Source of the DNA: Trichostrongylus colubriformis
Taxonomy: Eukaryota > Nematoda > Chromadorea > Rhabditida > Trichostrongylidae
DNA length: 64,000 bases
Reading direction: 5' to 3'
Assembly (NCBI GenBank): GCA_963978905.1
Contig: OZ022256.1
Coordinates: 9,779,501-9,843,500, forward strand
The position numbers and the translations under genes are program-made. Position 1 is the stretch's first letter. Each line of letters begins with the position of its first letter. Shown here one piece after another: positions 20,920-33,100 of the stretch. The notes below the pieces were generated by a model. That model had not been told where the DNA came from and ran no database searches. It saw nothing but the letters and a program-made list of their open reading frames with translations.

Positions 20920-21880
20920 ACGATGAGATACCAAGGAATGAACCTCACTATCTTTGTCTTGAGAACATTATCGCATAGAATGGTTCTTGAATTCATGATT
21001 GCACTCAGTCCTTATCACAACAAAACCTCTAGTGTCGCTAAACGGACAAATGTGCAGCGGTACCCACTGCCGCGACGCATGAGCCCGCGCGTCGCTGCCT
21101 CCGTCATGGGGCGTCCTGACATGCTTATTAGCTCTAGGTTCGTGAGCAGCACATGAGATCTTCGACTTCTATGGTATGTGTAAGAGAGTGACTCCTAACT
21201 CGCCGCAAAAGCGGCGAGCCAAGAGTCGCGCGGCTTCGCGCACATTGCCAGGGAAGGAAGCCCCGACGTGGGGGCTAGTATGGGCCGTCGCAAAATATCG
21301 TTGTTAAGCTTATGACATTGGTGAGAAGGAAGCGACTCTCGTCATCACAGAATGTATACTCAGTGTATATTTTTACTTAAGCCTGTAAGGGAAGGAAGCC
21401 CCGACGTGGAGGTTAATAATGGGTGGCGCCGAATATCGTTGTTGAGCTTCACAACATCCTCACCTGTCGTCGAACCGGTCAATGGGATCAACGCTGACTT
21501 CCATACCAATCATGCGTAGTACAGTCTGCGGGTATCTCGCCACGTGCTCTCTCTTACGCGGAGTGCGCAGACGGAGCGACGAAACGGGAGAAAGCCTGTG
21601 CTCACTGACGACGAATCGCGACCAAGCTCACGCGTGCGGTAGTGAGTACCTCCGCACATTTGTCCGTTTACCATTCCCCATAACCTCCGACTAGGCATCG
21701 TTCAGAGATCGCGATTCACGCGCTCGCGCAGCTCGCCCATCATTCAGCTAATCAATGCGTATCGTATCCTTTCCCACCGCGGGAGTTGCGCGATCGCCTG
21801 AATCACTCAATCGATAATTATCTTCCTCCTTCGTCTGAATGGCGCAAGTCACTCGAAACACGAACTCTCAACAGGACCTG
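20920..21880. other. Upstream region of gene I; short duplicated blocks
   Basis: About 30 bp before the gene I start matches the equivalent part upstream of gene II (GAGGTTCATTC / GAGATTCATTC), probably 5' UTR or promoter. Further up, GGGAAGGAAGCCCCGACGTG occurs twice, 136 bp apart (21252 and 21388). No exon seen. Confidence 0.45.
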
Positions 21881-22230
21881 AGGTTGCGTTTATACCCAAT
21901 TGGATGGAATTTTCAGCGGCTTAAAGTTAAATCGGCTCAAAGTTAAATATACGTATCGATTGATAAAATAAGCGCATTTGTGCACCCGCGATTTGAGAGA
22001 ATTGGCGCGTCCGCGTCATGCATAAGATACGTATCGATCAGAAAAGTGAGGGTATTGGCGCACCCGCGATTTTAGAGAATTGGCGGATTGGAGCATCCGC
22101 GATTTTGGCTATTTGCACCATGCAAATGAACGCATCTGATGGTACGAGGCATCGCCAAAAATCCCTAATTGCGGGTGCGCCTATCGCCGATGCGCCAAAA
22201 ATCTCATTCAGTTGGATATGAACGCAGCCT
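21881..22230. mobile_element. MITE with TGCGTT ends
   Basis: Left AGGTTGCGTTTATACCCAAT and right GTTGGATATGAACGCAGCCT are inverted. The interior has two or three copies of CACCCGCGATTT(T)GAGAGAATTGG. Non-coding. Confidence 0.65.
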
Positions 22231-22790
22231 AACGAAGCTGGTTGAGGAGTCTATATGACTGCTTTTGTAAATCCTGAGGCAGCGTCTATAGAGTGGTGGA
22301 AGCGGTGGCATCTGCGTTTCTTTTCGGTCCACAACGAGCAACGTTTTCAGTTCTGCTTCTCTACTCATAGGATGTATTCTTATATTGCATGTGCTTATTT
22401 AGTTTTCGAAACAATATCATGCCAATGTGGAAGGCTAGAAGAACCTCTGACTGCTCAGCGGAAAGCTGGAGACCCCCAGGTCTCCGGGTAGGTCTTCAAA
22501 CCAAGCGTGTGTTGTGAGACGTGTGGTGCTTTCGAAGAGGCACTAGGATTGGAAGAATTTAAAACGACGGGAGTGTGATAGCGAAGTACCGACGACGACC
22601 GCACATGGTGCAGTCTATCCGCTGCCGGCTAAGAAGGTAATCCCTTCCTTCATCCAATAAAGTCCACAGAAATATACGCAATTCACATCAGTGATTTATA
22701 GATGTTCAATATTCTTCCAAAAATTTTAAGAGGTGCTTCCCTATGTGCGACAGCACCAAGCTCACTCATATCACTGAAGCATCCAATCTC

Positions 22791-23115
22791 CTAAAGGCAC
22801 ACTCCGCGATAATCGTATGGGTCGATTTACCCCCTTGGAACAGTATTTCCTCGCGTAGTACCTAGCCAGGCTGCACCTTTTTTGCGTCATCACGACGCAC
22901 TTGGTCAAACCCACTCCGACGCTACCAACATGAGCCCCCTATTGGTCAACTGAGCAAAATGGGTGGCGTCGGAGTTGCAGGTTTGATTCAAGCAGGTGTA
23001 GCATCGTGATAACGCACCGTGGCGACGCGAAAAAGGTGCAACCTAACTAGATACAAGGACAACCGTTCTAAGAAAGTAAATCGACCCATTTGATTTTCTC
23101 GGAATGTGCCTTTAA
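22791..23115. mobile_element. Foldback MITE, family 4 copy a
   Basis: Left CTAAAGGCACACTCCGCGAT and right TTTCTCGGAATGTGCCTTTA, with nested pairing of GGTCGATTTAC, CCGACGC and TGCACCTTTTT..GTC blocks. Another copy is nested in the mariner at 43839. Confidence 0.75.
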
Positions 23116-23450
23116 AGATGGAAACAGTGCATTGTGCAGTTATAGGCGTGTGCATTTGCGGAGGCATAGATGAAATTTATCCACCGACGATCATTTCTGC
23201 TGTTCCGCTTTACTTGTATCTTCTGCGGGTAAGCCAAAATTCTGTCATAAGCGTTTGCAACGGATTTTTTTGGTCAGTACACACAAAGAAGAGCGGTGCT
23301 GGCTGCGAAAAACTGCTTATGGAATTTGGGTATGGTTCCATGATAAGTGTATTACTTTCATGGCGTTTATTCATAGTGGACTGTATTGACCACACAGAAG
23401 AAATTGAATATCGCTGAAAGCTGAGACATCAGGCAGGCCGTTAATAATTC

Positions 23451-23489
23451 TGACCTCTGAGTGGATCAAAAGCTCAATCTTTCGATCTT
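23451..23489 (-). pseudogene. tRNA-Trp 3'-half relic
   Basis: The minus strand AGATCGAAAG-TTG-GC-TT-GATCC-CTCAG-GGTCA matches the anticodon-to-3'-end half of the tRNA-Trp array copies, with scattered substitutions. The 5' half is replaced by unrelated sequence, so it cannot fold. Confidence 0.7.
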
Positions 23490-23494
23490 GGGTT

Positions 23495-24068
23495 GTGTCA
23501 TGACTCTCCGTCATGATTCCAGGGAAGTCCCCCTCAAGTTAGCTCGGCAGCGGCAGCCCGGGTCCCCCGTTAGCTCTGCGGCCGGTTCGGCGGCGGCCCT
23601 AGCCTACGCGAGACGCCCACTGAGTCACCAGCGGCTTCCGCGCCCCGGTAACAAGGAGGGGCCTGTACCGCCCACTGGATTGGGTATAAATACCGCCCCA
23701 AAAAATGGGTATAAAGGCCGCTCTCCGGTGAGCTTGGGGCAGTCGCACCCAGCTCTTCACCAGCGCTCCTCCAGCTCTCCAGTAAGTAACTTAATCTACC
23801 CGTCCATGAGGACGGCCCTAACCTTAAGCCTCGATAAGCGAGGTAAAATGAATAAAATTAAGCACCTGAAGGAACTGCCACTCAGGCCTCACAACGCCGA
23901 CATGCAATAACCACCGATGCAACGAACCTGCCAATTAATCTAAACACCTATACCCTTCTTGAGCTTCCCACCACTCGTTTCAGGTAGACGAATCCTTCTT
24001 CCCAGATGTTCGGAGTTGTTACTATGTCAGTCATGTTATTGTGTTAGTAAAATAAATAGTTCTATAGA
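23495..24068 (+). promoter_or_regulatory. TATA-box/poly(A) unit, possible solo LTR
   Basis: A GC-rich stretch with TATAAATA (23684) and TATAAAGG (23711), a C/T-rich presumed start region, and AATAAA at ~24050. It begins TGTCATGACTCTCC, as many nematode LTRs begin with TGT, and lies between two broken tRNA sequences. No second LTR or retroviral-like ORF is present. It may be a solo LTR or a small Pol II unit; the open frame through it looks incidental. Confidence 0.35.
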
Positions 24069-24072
24069 TGTT

Positions 24073-24143
24073 GCCTAGCGCCGGGAATCGAACCCGCGCC
24101 GCCCGCGTGGCAGGCGAGCATTCTACCACTGAACCACCGATGC
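24073..24143 (-). pseudogene. tRNA-Gly (GCC) with broken acceptor stem
   Basis: D arm, anticodon arm (loop CTGCCAC) and T loop (TTCGATT) are normal for tRNA-Gly(GCC), but the 5' acceptor strand GCATCGG faces CGCTAGG instead of CCGATGC, and the T stem has one G-G mismatch. Sequence is normal up to the T stem and unrelated after it, which suggests a breakpoint. It may still be transcribed because the A and B boxes are intact. Confidence 0.7.
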
Positions 24144-24149
24144 TTGGAC

Positions 24150-25014
24150 AGTTCAAAACAGGTTGGACACGCGAACACTACGTCAAGATTGCTGGATGAG
24201 CATTGGATCGTGTTCTTTCGGTTTCAATTCACTGGTGAGATCACTGATTGTTGCACATGATTTCTTTTACAGTCAGATGTATTTCCGAGTTCGTCTGTTT
24301 TTTTCTTGCACACCAAAGAGTGCAAATAAATGAATAAATAAATAAGCAATGAGTTATTGATGACACATCATCGTGCACTTCTGGAAAGTCTTCTATTCTG
24401 TTCCTGCTTCTATTTTCATCAGCCATCAACCACTTTCACCCGACGCCTCGGGCACCACGTCATTTCGATTGATACAGCAGTAATACCCGACGATCAGTAT
24501 CACTCTGCTATCATTCTTAGTACTGTACATCTCAGTCACTGCTCGAAGAACTCGACCCTAGGAGGCGGGGTCTGTCTTACAAAGACGTCAGCTGTTAACC
24601 GCCACATCGTCCTTGTAGCTAGGGAGCGCGTTTTTCGAAGGGGATTTCGCCACAAATGGGCTTCCTAGAACCCCAGTTTCCATGAAAAAGATCTGAGGAA
24701 TCTTCAACAAGCACATTACCCATATCACTGTTAGCAAGTTGGAGGATACAGTCCAGTTTCCGAAGGCTGGCAGGGCGTGGCCTACACAGTTGGGTGAGAG
24801 TGTGTGGCGGGGTGAGAGAGATCGATACAAGTCCGTAGGCCTCGCCCTGCCAGCCGTCGGGAAATGGACCGTACCGTCATTTCGTTGATAGCTCAAGTAT
24901 ACCACCCCCTCCTCCTTCTACCCCCGACTGTCATATCATAAATGCTTTCTGAACAAATCACTCTGCTACCTTCCTCACTACGGTAGTACTGTTATTTGTT
25001 GTCTTTTACTTATA
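24150..25014. other. Intergenic sequence with dispersed repeat
   Basis: Holds a copy of the repeat also seen at 5980 and 34560 (about 24430-24690) and the hairpin MITE at 24755. No exon seen. Confidence 0.4.
24755..24870. mobile_element. Hairpin MITE, family 2 copy b
   Basis: Arms TTTCCGAAGGCTGGCAGGGC and GCCCTGCCAGCCGTCGGGAA pair around GGGTGAGAGTGTGTGGCG, shared with the element at 6251. Confidence 0.65.
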
Positions 25015-26866
25015 CCAGCTGGCTCGCGCACACTACTGCGCGGATTCATGGCGATGCTGTGCAGAATGGGTTTGATCGGCACGACCACAGTTGTGTATGA
25101 AGTTGAGTGGAAACTTCCTCTCCTCAGCTTTCAGCTGGGTCATTTATTTGGATAAAAGCAGAGAAGGTGGCGTGATAAAAAAGCGTTTCGGTATTAATAT
25201 ACTTCAGTCGCTTCGCACCCATTTTGCACGTCATCGACATGAATCGCGCGCAGTAGTGTGCGCGAGCCAGCTGGTTTAGGTCATCACTGGGACTTTGAAT
25301 AGTTTAGACATCGATAGTTTTGTATTCAATTGCTTTTCATTTGCTGAGCATCTATTTCCCACACATTGATAGTAGATCCAGATCCCGATTATCGACGTAT
25401 ATCGTTTTCGTAAACATGCTTCATTATTTGGAATTTTGCATAGTTTAGCGGTGATACCCTGTGTTGCTGCCAGTACCGCATGAGAAAACGATTCCGAGTG
25501 AATCGTTTGCTTTGCTATCACAAATATAGGTTGTATCATGGCCTACAATACCTGCGAATGTGAACATTCCATGTTAGCCGCAAAAGCGTGATAACCATTA
25601 TCAATGTAGATCGCAGTATCAAGAGAAATGCACCATTTTTTGGAAGGCTAGGCAATTCAGCGGTCGATACATCGGCCAGTGATATCAGAACATAAGTAAT
25701 ATATTCACCCAATGGCACTGAGCATCAGACGCTTTTGCTGAAGCGGTCGTATAGTAGTATCAAGCGATACAAAGGATTTCATCCCATCCAATTCCTAACG
25801 GTTCTTCTCAGCCTCTGTAAGCCGTTATCAGTTTCACTGAGGCCCCTGTAACCAACAATACCACTGAGGCCCCCGTACCCTACAATACCTGCAAATGTGA
25901 CACTGTTAGCCGCAAAAGCGTACCGGCCCTGGTGACATTTCCCTTCTCACGCTCCTAATCGAATCTTATCAACAGTTATCAGTTTGGGTCACCCACTTAT
26001 GAGTGTCCCCATCCCACTCTGCTAAACACCCATGAGTGTCAGCGCTCTTGGATCAACGCGAATAACGGAACGAATTTGACGACATTCGCCTTCTCATGCT
26101 CTTAATCAAATCCTATCAACCGTTATCAAGCTGAATCACCCACCATTAATGACCCCGTCTTATCCCGCACAACATCTGTGAGTATGAACGCCCCGGGACT
26201 GATGAGGAAAGCGAAACGGATTTGACGACTCTAGCCTTTTTATGCCTCTTATCGAATCTTATCAACCGTTATCAATGCAGGTCACCCACCATTAATGTCC
26301 CCGTCTTACCCCGCACAACATCTGTGAGTATGAACGCCCCGGGACTGATGAGGAAAGCGAAACGGATTTGACGACTCTAGCCTTTTTATGCCTCTTATCG
26401 AATCTTATCAACCGTTATCAATGCGGGTCACCCACCATTAATGTCCCCGTCTTACCCCGCACAACATCTGTGAGTATGAACGCTCTGGGACTGATGCGGA
26501 AAGCGAAACGGATTTGACGACTCTAGCTTTTTTACGCTCCTTATCGAATCTTATCAACCGTCATCAATGCGGGTCACCCACCATTAAGGTTCCCGCCCAA
26601 TCCCGCAAAACACCTATGAGTGTCAGCACTCTGGGATCAACCCGAAAGGCGAAACGACTTTTTTGACATTCGCTTTCGAGGCTCCTTATCAGCGCGCATC
26701 ACCTGCTATCACTTTCGTTCCACCACCGCTGGGGTTTCCTTGGCACCCCCTATATCACTTGTTAAATTCAGCGTCCCAGCTTTGCTGCGAGGCGAAATAT
26801 GAATTTCGTGACAGACAGACGGACACACACACAGACATACTAAGCGAATTATATACTAGAGTAGGA
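25015..26866 (-). mobile_element. Non-autonomous Helitron-like element A
   Basis: Minus strand: 5' end A|TCCTACTCTAGTATATAAT at 26866, (GT)n, a TTTGCTGCGA..GAAATATGAATT block, four or more 146-bp minisatellite units (26140-26600), a unique 3' part, then a terminal ~260-bp segment ending in hairpin GCGCGCA-GTAG-TGTGCGC and CCAGCTGG|T at 25015. TC start, CTRR end (CTGG), subterminal hairpin and A|T insertion are Helitron hallmarks. No ORF for a transposase. It sits at the 3' UTR of gene II. Confidence 0.7.
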
Positions 26867-26933
26867 TTATTTTCTTTATGGAAACTGTAAACGATCTCGA
26901 GTTACAATGTAATGTACATAACAAGCCGTACTC

Positions 26934-27180
26934 CTATGGTTTGAAATAATCTTTTGTAGGCGATGATGGCGCTGACGAGGATGGTGACTTGGTACTCGTT
27001 GATTTCGCTGATTTGGTTGCAGGAGATTTTGCTTTGGCTCTTTTTGATTTCTTCGTTTTTGACGGTTTCGATGAGGGATATCGATAAAGGTTCCTCAATT
27101 TCGTCAGCAGCGCCAGCTGGCAAACCATCAGCGTTGACATCACCGTTGAAAACATCAAAAGGTGCAGCGATACTTTTCGT
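26934..27180 (-). CDS. Gene II terminal exon: membrane helix and basic tail
   Basis: TTACAG acceptor, Val completed from the microexon, hydrophobic SLHLLMFSTVMSTLMVCQLA, then KLRN and a Lys/Ser/Thr-rich tail five residues longer than in gene I, ending SPTKDYFKP and TAG. Confidence 0.78.
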
Positions 27181-30100
27181 CTGTAACGACATTGTGATGT
27201 CAATGACGATCAAAGCATATCCTACCGTAATCTTGATGGATTCGTTATGTTTACGGTGTGTGGGTTATCCCACTCCTTAAGAACTTAGCTCCTCAGCTGG
27301 TAAGATAGGGCGAGAAAAGAGCTTGTGCCCTACAAAGCGCATTACGTTTGCCCTTGCGTGCAGTAGTGCAACCGCCGAAAGGGATAAACACATCCCGCTT
27401 GAAGCCACGCTCCTCCGTAACGCCATGTAGGTTCATATCACTAACCTTGGCTCCACCACCCCTCCCCCGATTTCCCTTATATTCTAAGAAAAAACTTACA
27501 CAAGTTCATCTTCAGTCACTTCTGTGCCCTATAACAACTTCTTTTGGATTACTTTCAACTTTTTTCGCAATTGTGAAGTCAGTCGAATGATCAACTTTTT
27601 CGGCAAGGTATTCCGAAACTATAGACACCGTTGTAACACAATTTTTGTAGGCTCTAGAAGACAGAACGAAAAATAGGCTAATTCACAACTTCATTCAAAT
27701 CCTGTGTAACAACATGCAACAATTATACCGCAAGATGTGTTCACCCGGTAAAATATGACCCCACAGCCCCTCCATACCTCAATCGCACATCTCAGCAAGT
27801 TTTTTTTCTGTGTCTTTTCCAAGGTCACTTTCACATACTCCAAGCAAGAGGAGAGGTAGCTTGAACATCGATGTTCGGCAACGAGCAAACCACGACCACC
27901 CCCTTACTGCGGTTTTTTTACTAAACGCCGCTGGAGCTCGCCTTCAGTAAGCTTCAGGAGGTATGTAAATGGAACTGACATCTGACATCTGGCAACACTT
28001 CGAACAGAATGAAATCGGGCACATCACATCGACACCACTTACGATTATTCGCACCAATGCTCTCGAAGTTGCACGGAGGCAATCGCATCTGTGTTGTCTA
28101 TACCAGAGCTCACTTCATGAACACGTCCTTCTTGATGTTGATGTCGAAATCGACGAAATCCAGTATCATATCATCATTGATCGTCCAATTATTATTGAAG
28201 GTCATCTACCGATGTTCTAAGATGACTCGGAGAAATTTTTCCACAAAAAAGTTCGTTAGATGTCTAAATCTACTCTAGCAAATGTCGTCAGATCAAAAAG
28301 GATCAGTTTCCACAACAATAGAGCCATAATGAAAGCAATCATCTGTCATTAACCAGTGGTTCATGATACACGATTAAGCTCCGCCTTCCGTGTGACCACG
28401 GGTATAACAGGGGTGTGTACCCTAATGTCAGGACGCCGCGCGGCACAAAGCGGCGAGCGTCGTTTTCGCACGAGTTCATTGCCTCGGTGGAAATGGCGTG
28501 TAATTGCACCAGAAGGGCGGCGACCGTACCGACGCCTACTTTTATTCATGTTGGCGGTGATATTGAGTTTGCTCTTGAATTTTTTTATATTTTAATCGTC
28601 AGGATTCGCATGAATTAGTTCATCCTGCATGGTTTCACTTTACTTTAATTGATGATAGTGTTTTGCACGCAGTCATTCCAATTTCTATGCTGTGTTACCT
28701 ATTATTTCCATCATTTTTGCTATCCGGAAATTTTCTTTTGCTACCTATGTCAAACTATAGTTAAATTAATTGTGTTGTTGTATTATCTTGTCATTATTGT
28801 ATTGTTTGAATTGTATCAAATTGTATCAGTGCTCTTCTTGCGGGTCATGTAAAGTCGGGGGGGGAGGGGGGTGAGACGCAACTTTTCACCGACGTCAGTC
28901 GAAGCTCCTTCCCTTCCTAGGCTTAGGCTAAAATTCATGATCCCTTCTCCCTCATGAAAAGTATCTGCCCAAGTATCTGTCTCATCCGCTTTAGCCAAGC
29001 CTAGAGAGGGAAAGGGCTTCGACGTCGACGCAAAGTAGCGTCTCCCCCCATCCTCCCCCCCCCCCCTCAACATTATTTGACCCAAGTACAGTAGATAGCA
29101 CAATCCTTCTATGCGGTAAAGAAGAAATAAGCAGATTGTTTCAGTATCGTACTCCGGGTGAGGAACGTCATGTGAAAACCGAGCAAAGTTGCAGGACTAC
29201 CTACTACTTCTAGTGCGAACACTGAAACACCAAAGTGAAGTAAATTTACACATATTCAAATGAAAACAATACAAAAACAAGTCCAATATAGCGGCAACGT
29301 GAATAAGAATAGGCGTCGATACGGTCGCCGCCCTTTTTGTGCAATTACACGCGATTCCCACCGAGGGCAGACTACTCGCGCGCCAATGTCGCGCGGAGAA
29401 CGTCGCGTCCTGACATTGGGGTACACACCCGTATAACAGCGGATGTAACACCCGGTAGGAGGATTGTCCCTCATAAAAACGCTCATGCTTCGACTCTGAC
29501 GATGAGTCTGCTCGTTCTCCACGTCGACTTTGTCCTTGGGACCACTGGGTAGCCGTAGTGGCAGACACGGGAGTAAACGGCCTCTACGGACCCTGGGAGG
29601 GTGTGACACAGCCGTTCAGAGTAAGGTCAAGGATAGTCATAGTCAAGAAAGTCGAGGTCAAATAGGGAAATAAGAAAAAATCGGCCATTTTATGTTACTT
29701 CTAACCAAATTGTGAAGGATCGTTATTGCGGCTAAAGCTAACTAAAATAAGAATGCGTGCCTTCTTGTGTCTCCGTTTTGTATTAAGGAATATAGGTGAA
29801 CCATCGAAACGTATCTGAAGAGTAATGCCCTCCAGAACATCGCTAAAAAAAGTGAAAGGAATTGATGCATTTTGTTCCGCCATACATTGTTACATGTGCA
29901 GTTCTTCAGCATCTTTTCGAAATTTTTCCTTCGCCGATGATTTTGGGAACTCTGTATGTGGAAACCGAAGAACGACCGGTCGGTGTCCTATTCATCAAAC
30001 ATTTGGGGCCTGTATGTGACATAAAAATGTAGATCGAATGACCAATAAGAGAACCATCTAGTTTTGTTTAGTGTTTAGTTGATTTCTGGCTAATGAGTAC

Positions 30101-33100
30101 TAGAAGCTCCATTCAAGAATAATGCTAATTTTTCAGAGTTGCAAGAATTAGATCTGCCGAACCCTGGTAGTATACAGTAGGCAACAGGGCAATCGAAGTT
30201 GGTCATCGCATCACGCCAATTGCTCCACCGCGCACGACACGTACGAATAGGCTGTGGGTCACGAAGCTCATCGACCTAGCGATTCCGGGCTCCTGTCTCA
30301 CACCCCATTCTCAATAATGCAGTGGTTAATGCAGCCGTAATGCAGTCATGCATGATGCATTTCGTACTATTAGGATGCAAGGAAAGTTCTTGCGAGTTTT
30401 ACGTGTACACGAGTTAAATTTAAATTTCGAAGGTGTCAACGAGACCAACTCCACCATTGTGTTTCTCAGATAGAAGAAAAAATAATTTTTTTAAATATAT
30501 AGTTCTCCTATATTTTCATAGCGTATTTGAACTGTCGAGGAATTTCTGAAGGCTTGTCACAAGAGGGGTAACCGTTACTGTCGCGCTCCACTCGACTCCG
30601 ATGGCGTCACCTTTCCGCCGCGCCACTCGTCGCTCAGTTCACCGCGCGCGGGGTGGGCGACGCTGAGCTGCCGGGTCATGATAGAACCGGGGGTATACCT
30701 ATTTGTATGGCATGGCAAAAAGGGCCCTTGCTGAATGACTAGACTGCACAAGCCTTAGTTTGGTCGAGCAGCGATAGAAGCAACTACAATTATGAAAACT
30801 GCAAAGGGAGAAGGTGCAGCATTGGATGAAATAGTCTGTTCGATTGATCGAATCGCTTCAATTAAAACAGCGGGAAGCAATGAGCGACCACATCCGGGTG
30901 TCCGATTCGCCAAAACTCAAAAAAGGGTGCTGCGTGAACCCTCGAAGCCATCGTGCGCGACCGAATTTTTCACAATTGTCTTCCAGAAATTGAACTATTA
31001 GTTGCAGGATAGGATCCTCAGTCGTCACCAATTCTCGTCAAGCCTGACGCCAAGTGAAACCCACTTTCTTGACATCTGAGCAGCTCCTCCAACAGCAGTA
31101 TGGTGAGGAAGCATGACGATTCGGAGTCGACTTTTCACGATTTCGTACAAAGTTGGTCGTCAGACTCATTTTGATTCTCCATTTTGATAAAGTCATCAGG
31201 CTTTATCAAAATGGAGAATACATGTTGGCAGAAGTATGATGGATGTCTCGAAGGCGAGTTTGCGAAAATCGGTCGAGACTTTCTTCACGACCTAATACAT
31301 AAGTAATGCAGTGACGCTTGGATAAAATGCATGAGGATAGACAGATTCCGAGGTCTACTCTCTCTCCAGTTGAGCATTTTTAAGAAAACTTCACCATTGC
31401 TAATTTTTCGGTATTTTTTAAATAAAATGCTTCAGAGCTCACAGTGTCAGGCTTCATCTGATCAGACTGTTGGGTTACCATCTTCGCGGTTGTGGGTACT
31501 GAAAAAGCTATGTAAAGACCAACGTTAGCGAGCAATATCTTGAATTTTCCGCTCATTCTATACAAGTTCTATCTTCAAAACTTGCCACAGTTAACCACTA
31601 ATAGTTTGCAGAGTAGTAATAGGTGAGTGGAGACGGTGTATCGACAGTTCATGTGGGTTAATGCAATGTCATCCAAAACACCATAGCAACAAGCGGAGCG
31701 GTTAATTTTTACAAGCTTAAAGATTGTGCTAGGGGTAATGTGGTTGAGGAATCCCTAAAAGGAGTCATTCACTCGAAAACTACGGGCTTGGAAAGCCTAT
31801 TCGCGGCGAAATCCCCCGCGAAGGGCGTGCCCCCGAGCTGTGGCAGAGGCGGCCTTTTCCGCTCGAGCGGCCTTACTGTGCTCGGTCCGCCTCCTAGCGA
31901 CTGATTGGCTGGAGTGGGAATAGGCGGTATCGTGGCCCGCTTTCAGTTTTCGCTTGAAGCGCACTCCAGAAAAAGGATCTTCTGCATTTCCGAACATCCC
32001 TTCGTGTTTAGGACATGGCAACATGTCAATGAAAAATCCGTCCGGACTACCCCCTCTTCATGGGAAGGCTCCATGTCGGGAATCAACGGTGGGGAAGGAT
32101 CCTATTTCTCAGCTTTGACCATTTTCATCCGTTTTTTCTTCAGTGTCCTGTAACTAGGCATCTCCACTTTCATATTCACTACTTCTTTCACCTTTCTGCC
32201 GAATTTCCCCAAACACTGCCTTTAAGGAACAGCATGCAATATTTTATCTTTATGAATGGAAATTTATTGCGTAACGCATCCTATGGGTTAACGCCATACC
32301 TCTGATAGCCTACGCTAATGGACACTCGAAGCGCCGATTGCAGATATATGTATGTACTAAGTATACCCTTCTGGTTGGAAGTTACTGGTCATTTAGTTAA
32401 AAAGAAATATAATTGTGATGCGTAAATAATACCACGTATGTGTTTCAAAGTTAATCTGGGTGCTAGGGAACTGGGTGAAGAGGAGACCATCTTCGCTCCG
32501 CCTTTTTGCTTGCCGATCTATTATCTTACAAACTTCTCCCAAACATTCACACGTAATTTTTTAGTAAGTCCAACGAGAAGAGATTCACCTCTTAGATTGA
32601 GTTCAGGGACAAATGTCGCCTCATCTGGATCAGAATCGTTCATTTACACCCTTTGCGACCCATTGGTCTGTGCTCTAGCTTTCAGTGTCAGGACGCAGAG
32701 CACCATGGAATGCATATTCTCCCCTCACCATCTCGACTTGGTGCATTTCAATCAAAGTCATAATGGCTCTCAATAGGGCGTTTCTTAAAATTAGCGGAGA
32801 CAAGCCTCCGTCGAGAAATCTTCGACATGAGATCGTATTTTGGGTTGAAAGGTGAGGGTTTATACTGAGTTGGAGAGGGGGGGGGGTCGTATTTTCAAGA
32901 TCTCTTCGAGGATTGCTCGACGGCGCGTCCCTTTACCCCGTTCCTGCCCGTCTCATTGGAGGAAAGTTTTGGACGGATGAGCAATGAGGTGATTTTTGAA
33001 AAGATTGCCACAAGATAATCATATTTTGTATTAGGTGGTAGAGGTGGTACAGCGGTATGGTTATCGACAGAAGACCTTTTACCTTTTTTTTTCAAAGAGA

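Noticed and set aside
23461..23910. 149-codon plus-strand frame
   Set aside because: It begins inside a tRNA relic and runs through a TATA-box region; composition follows GC content and no motif is seen.
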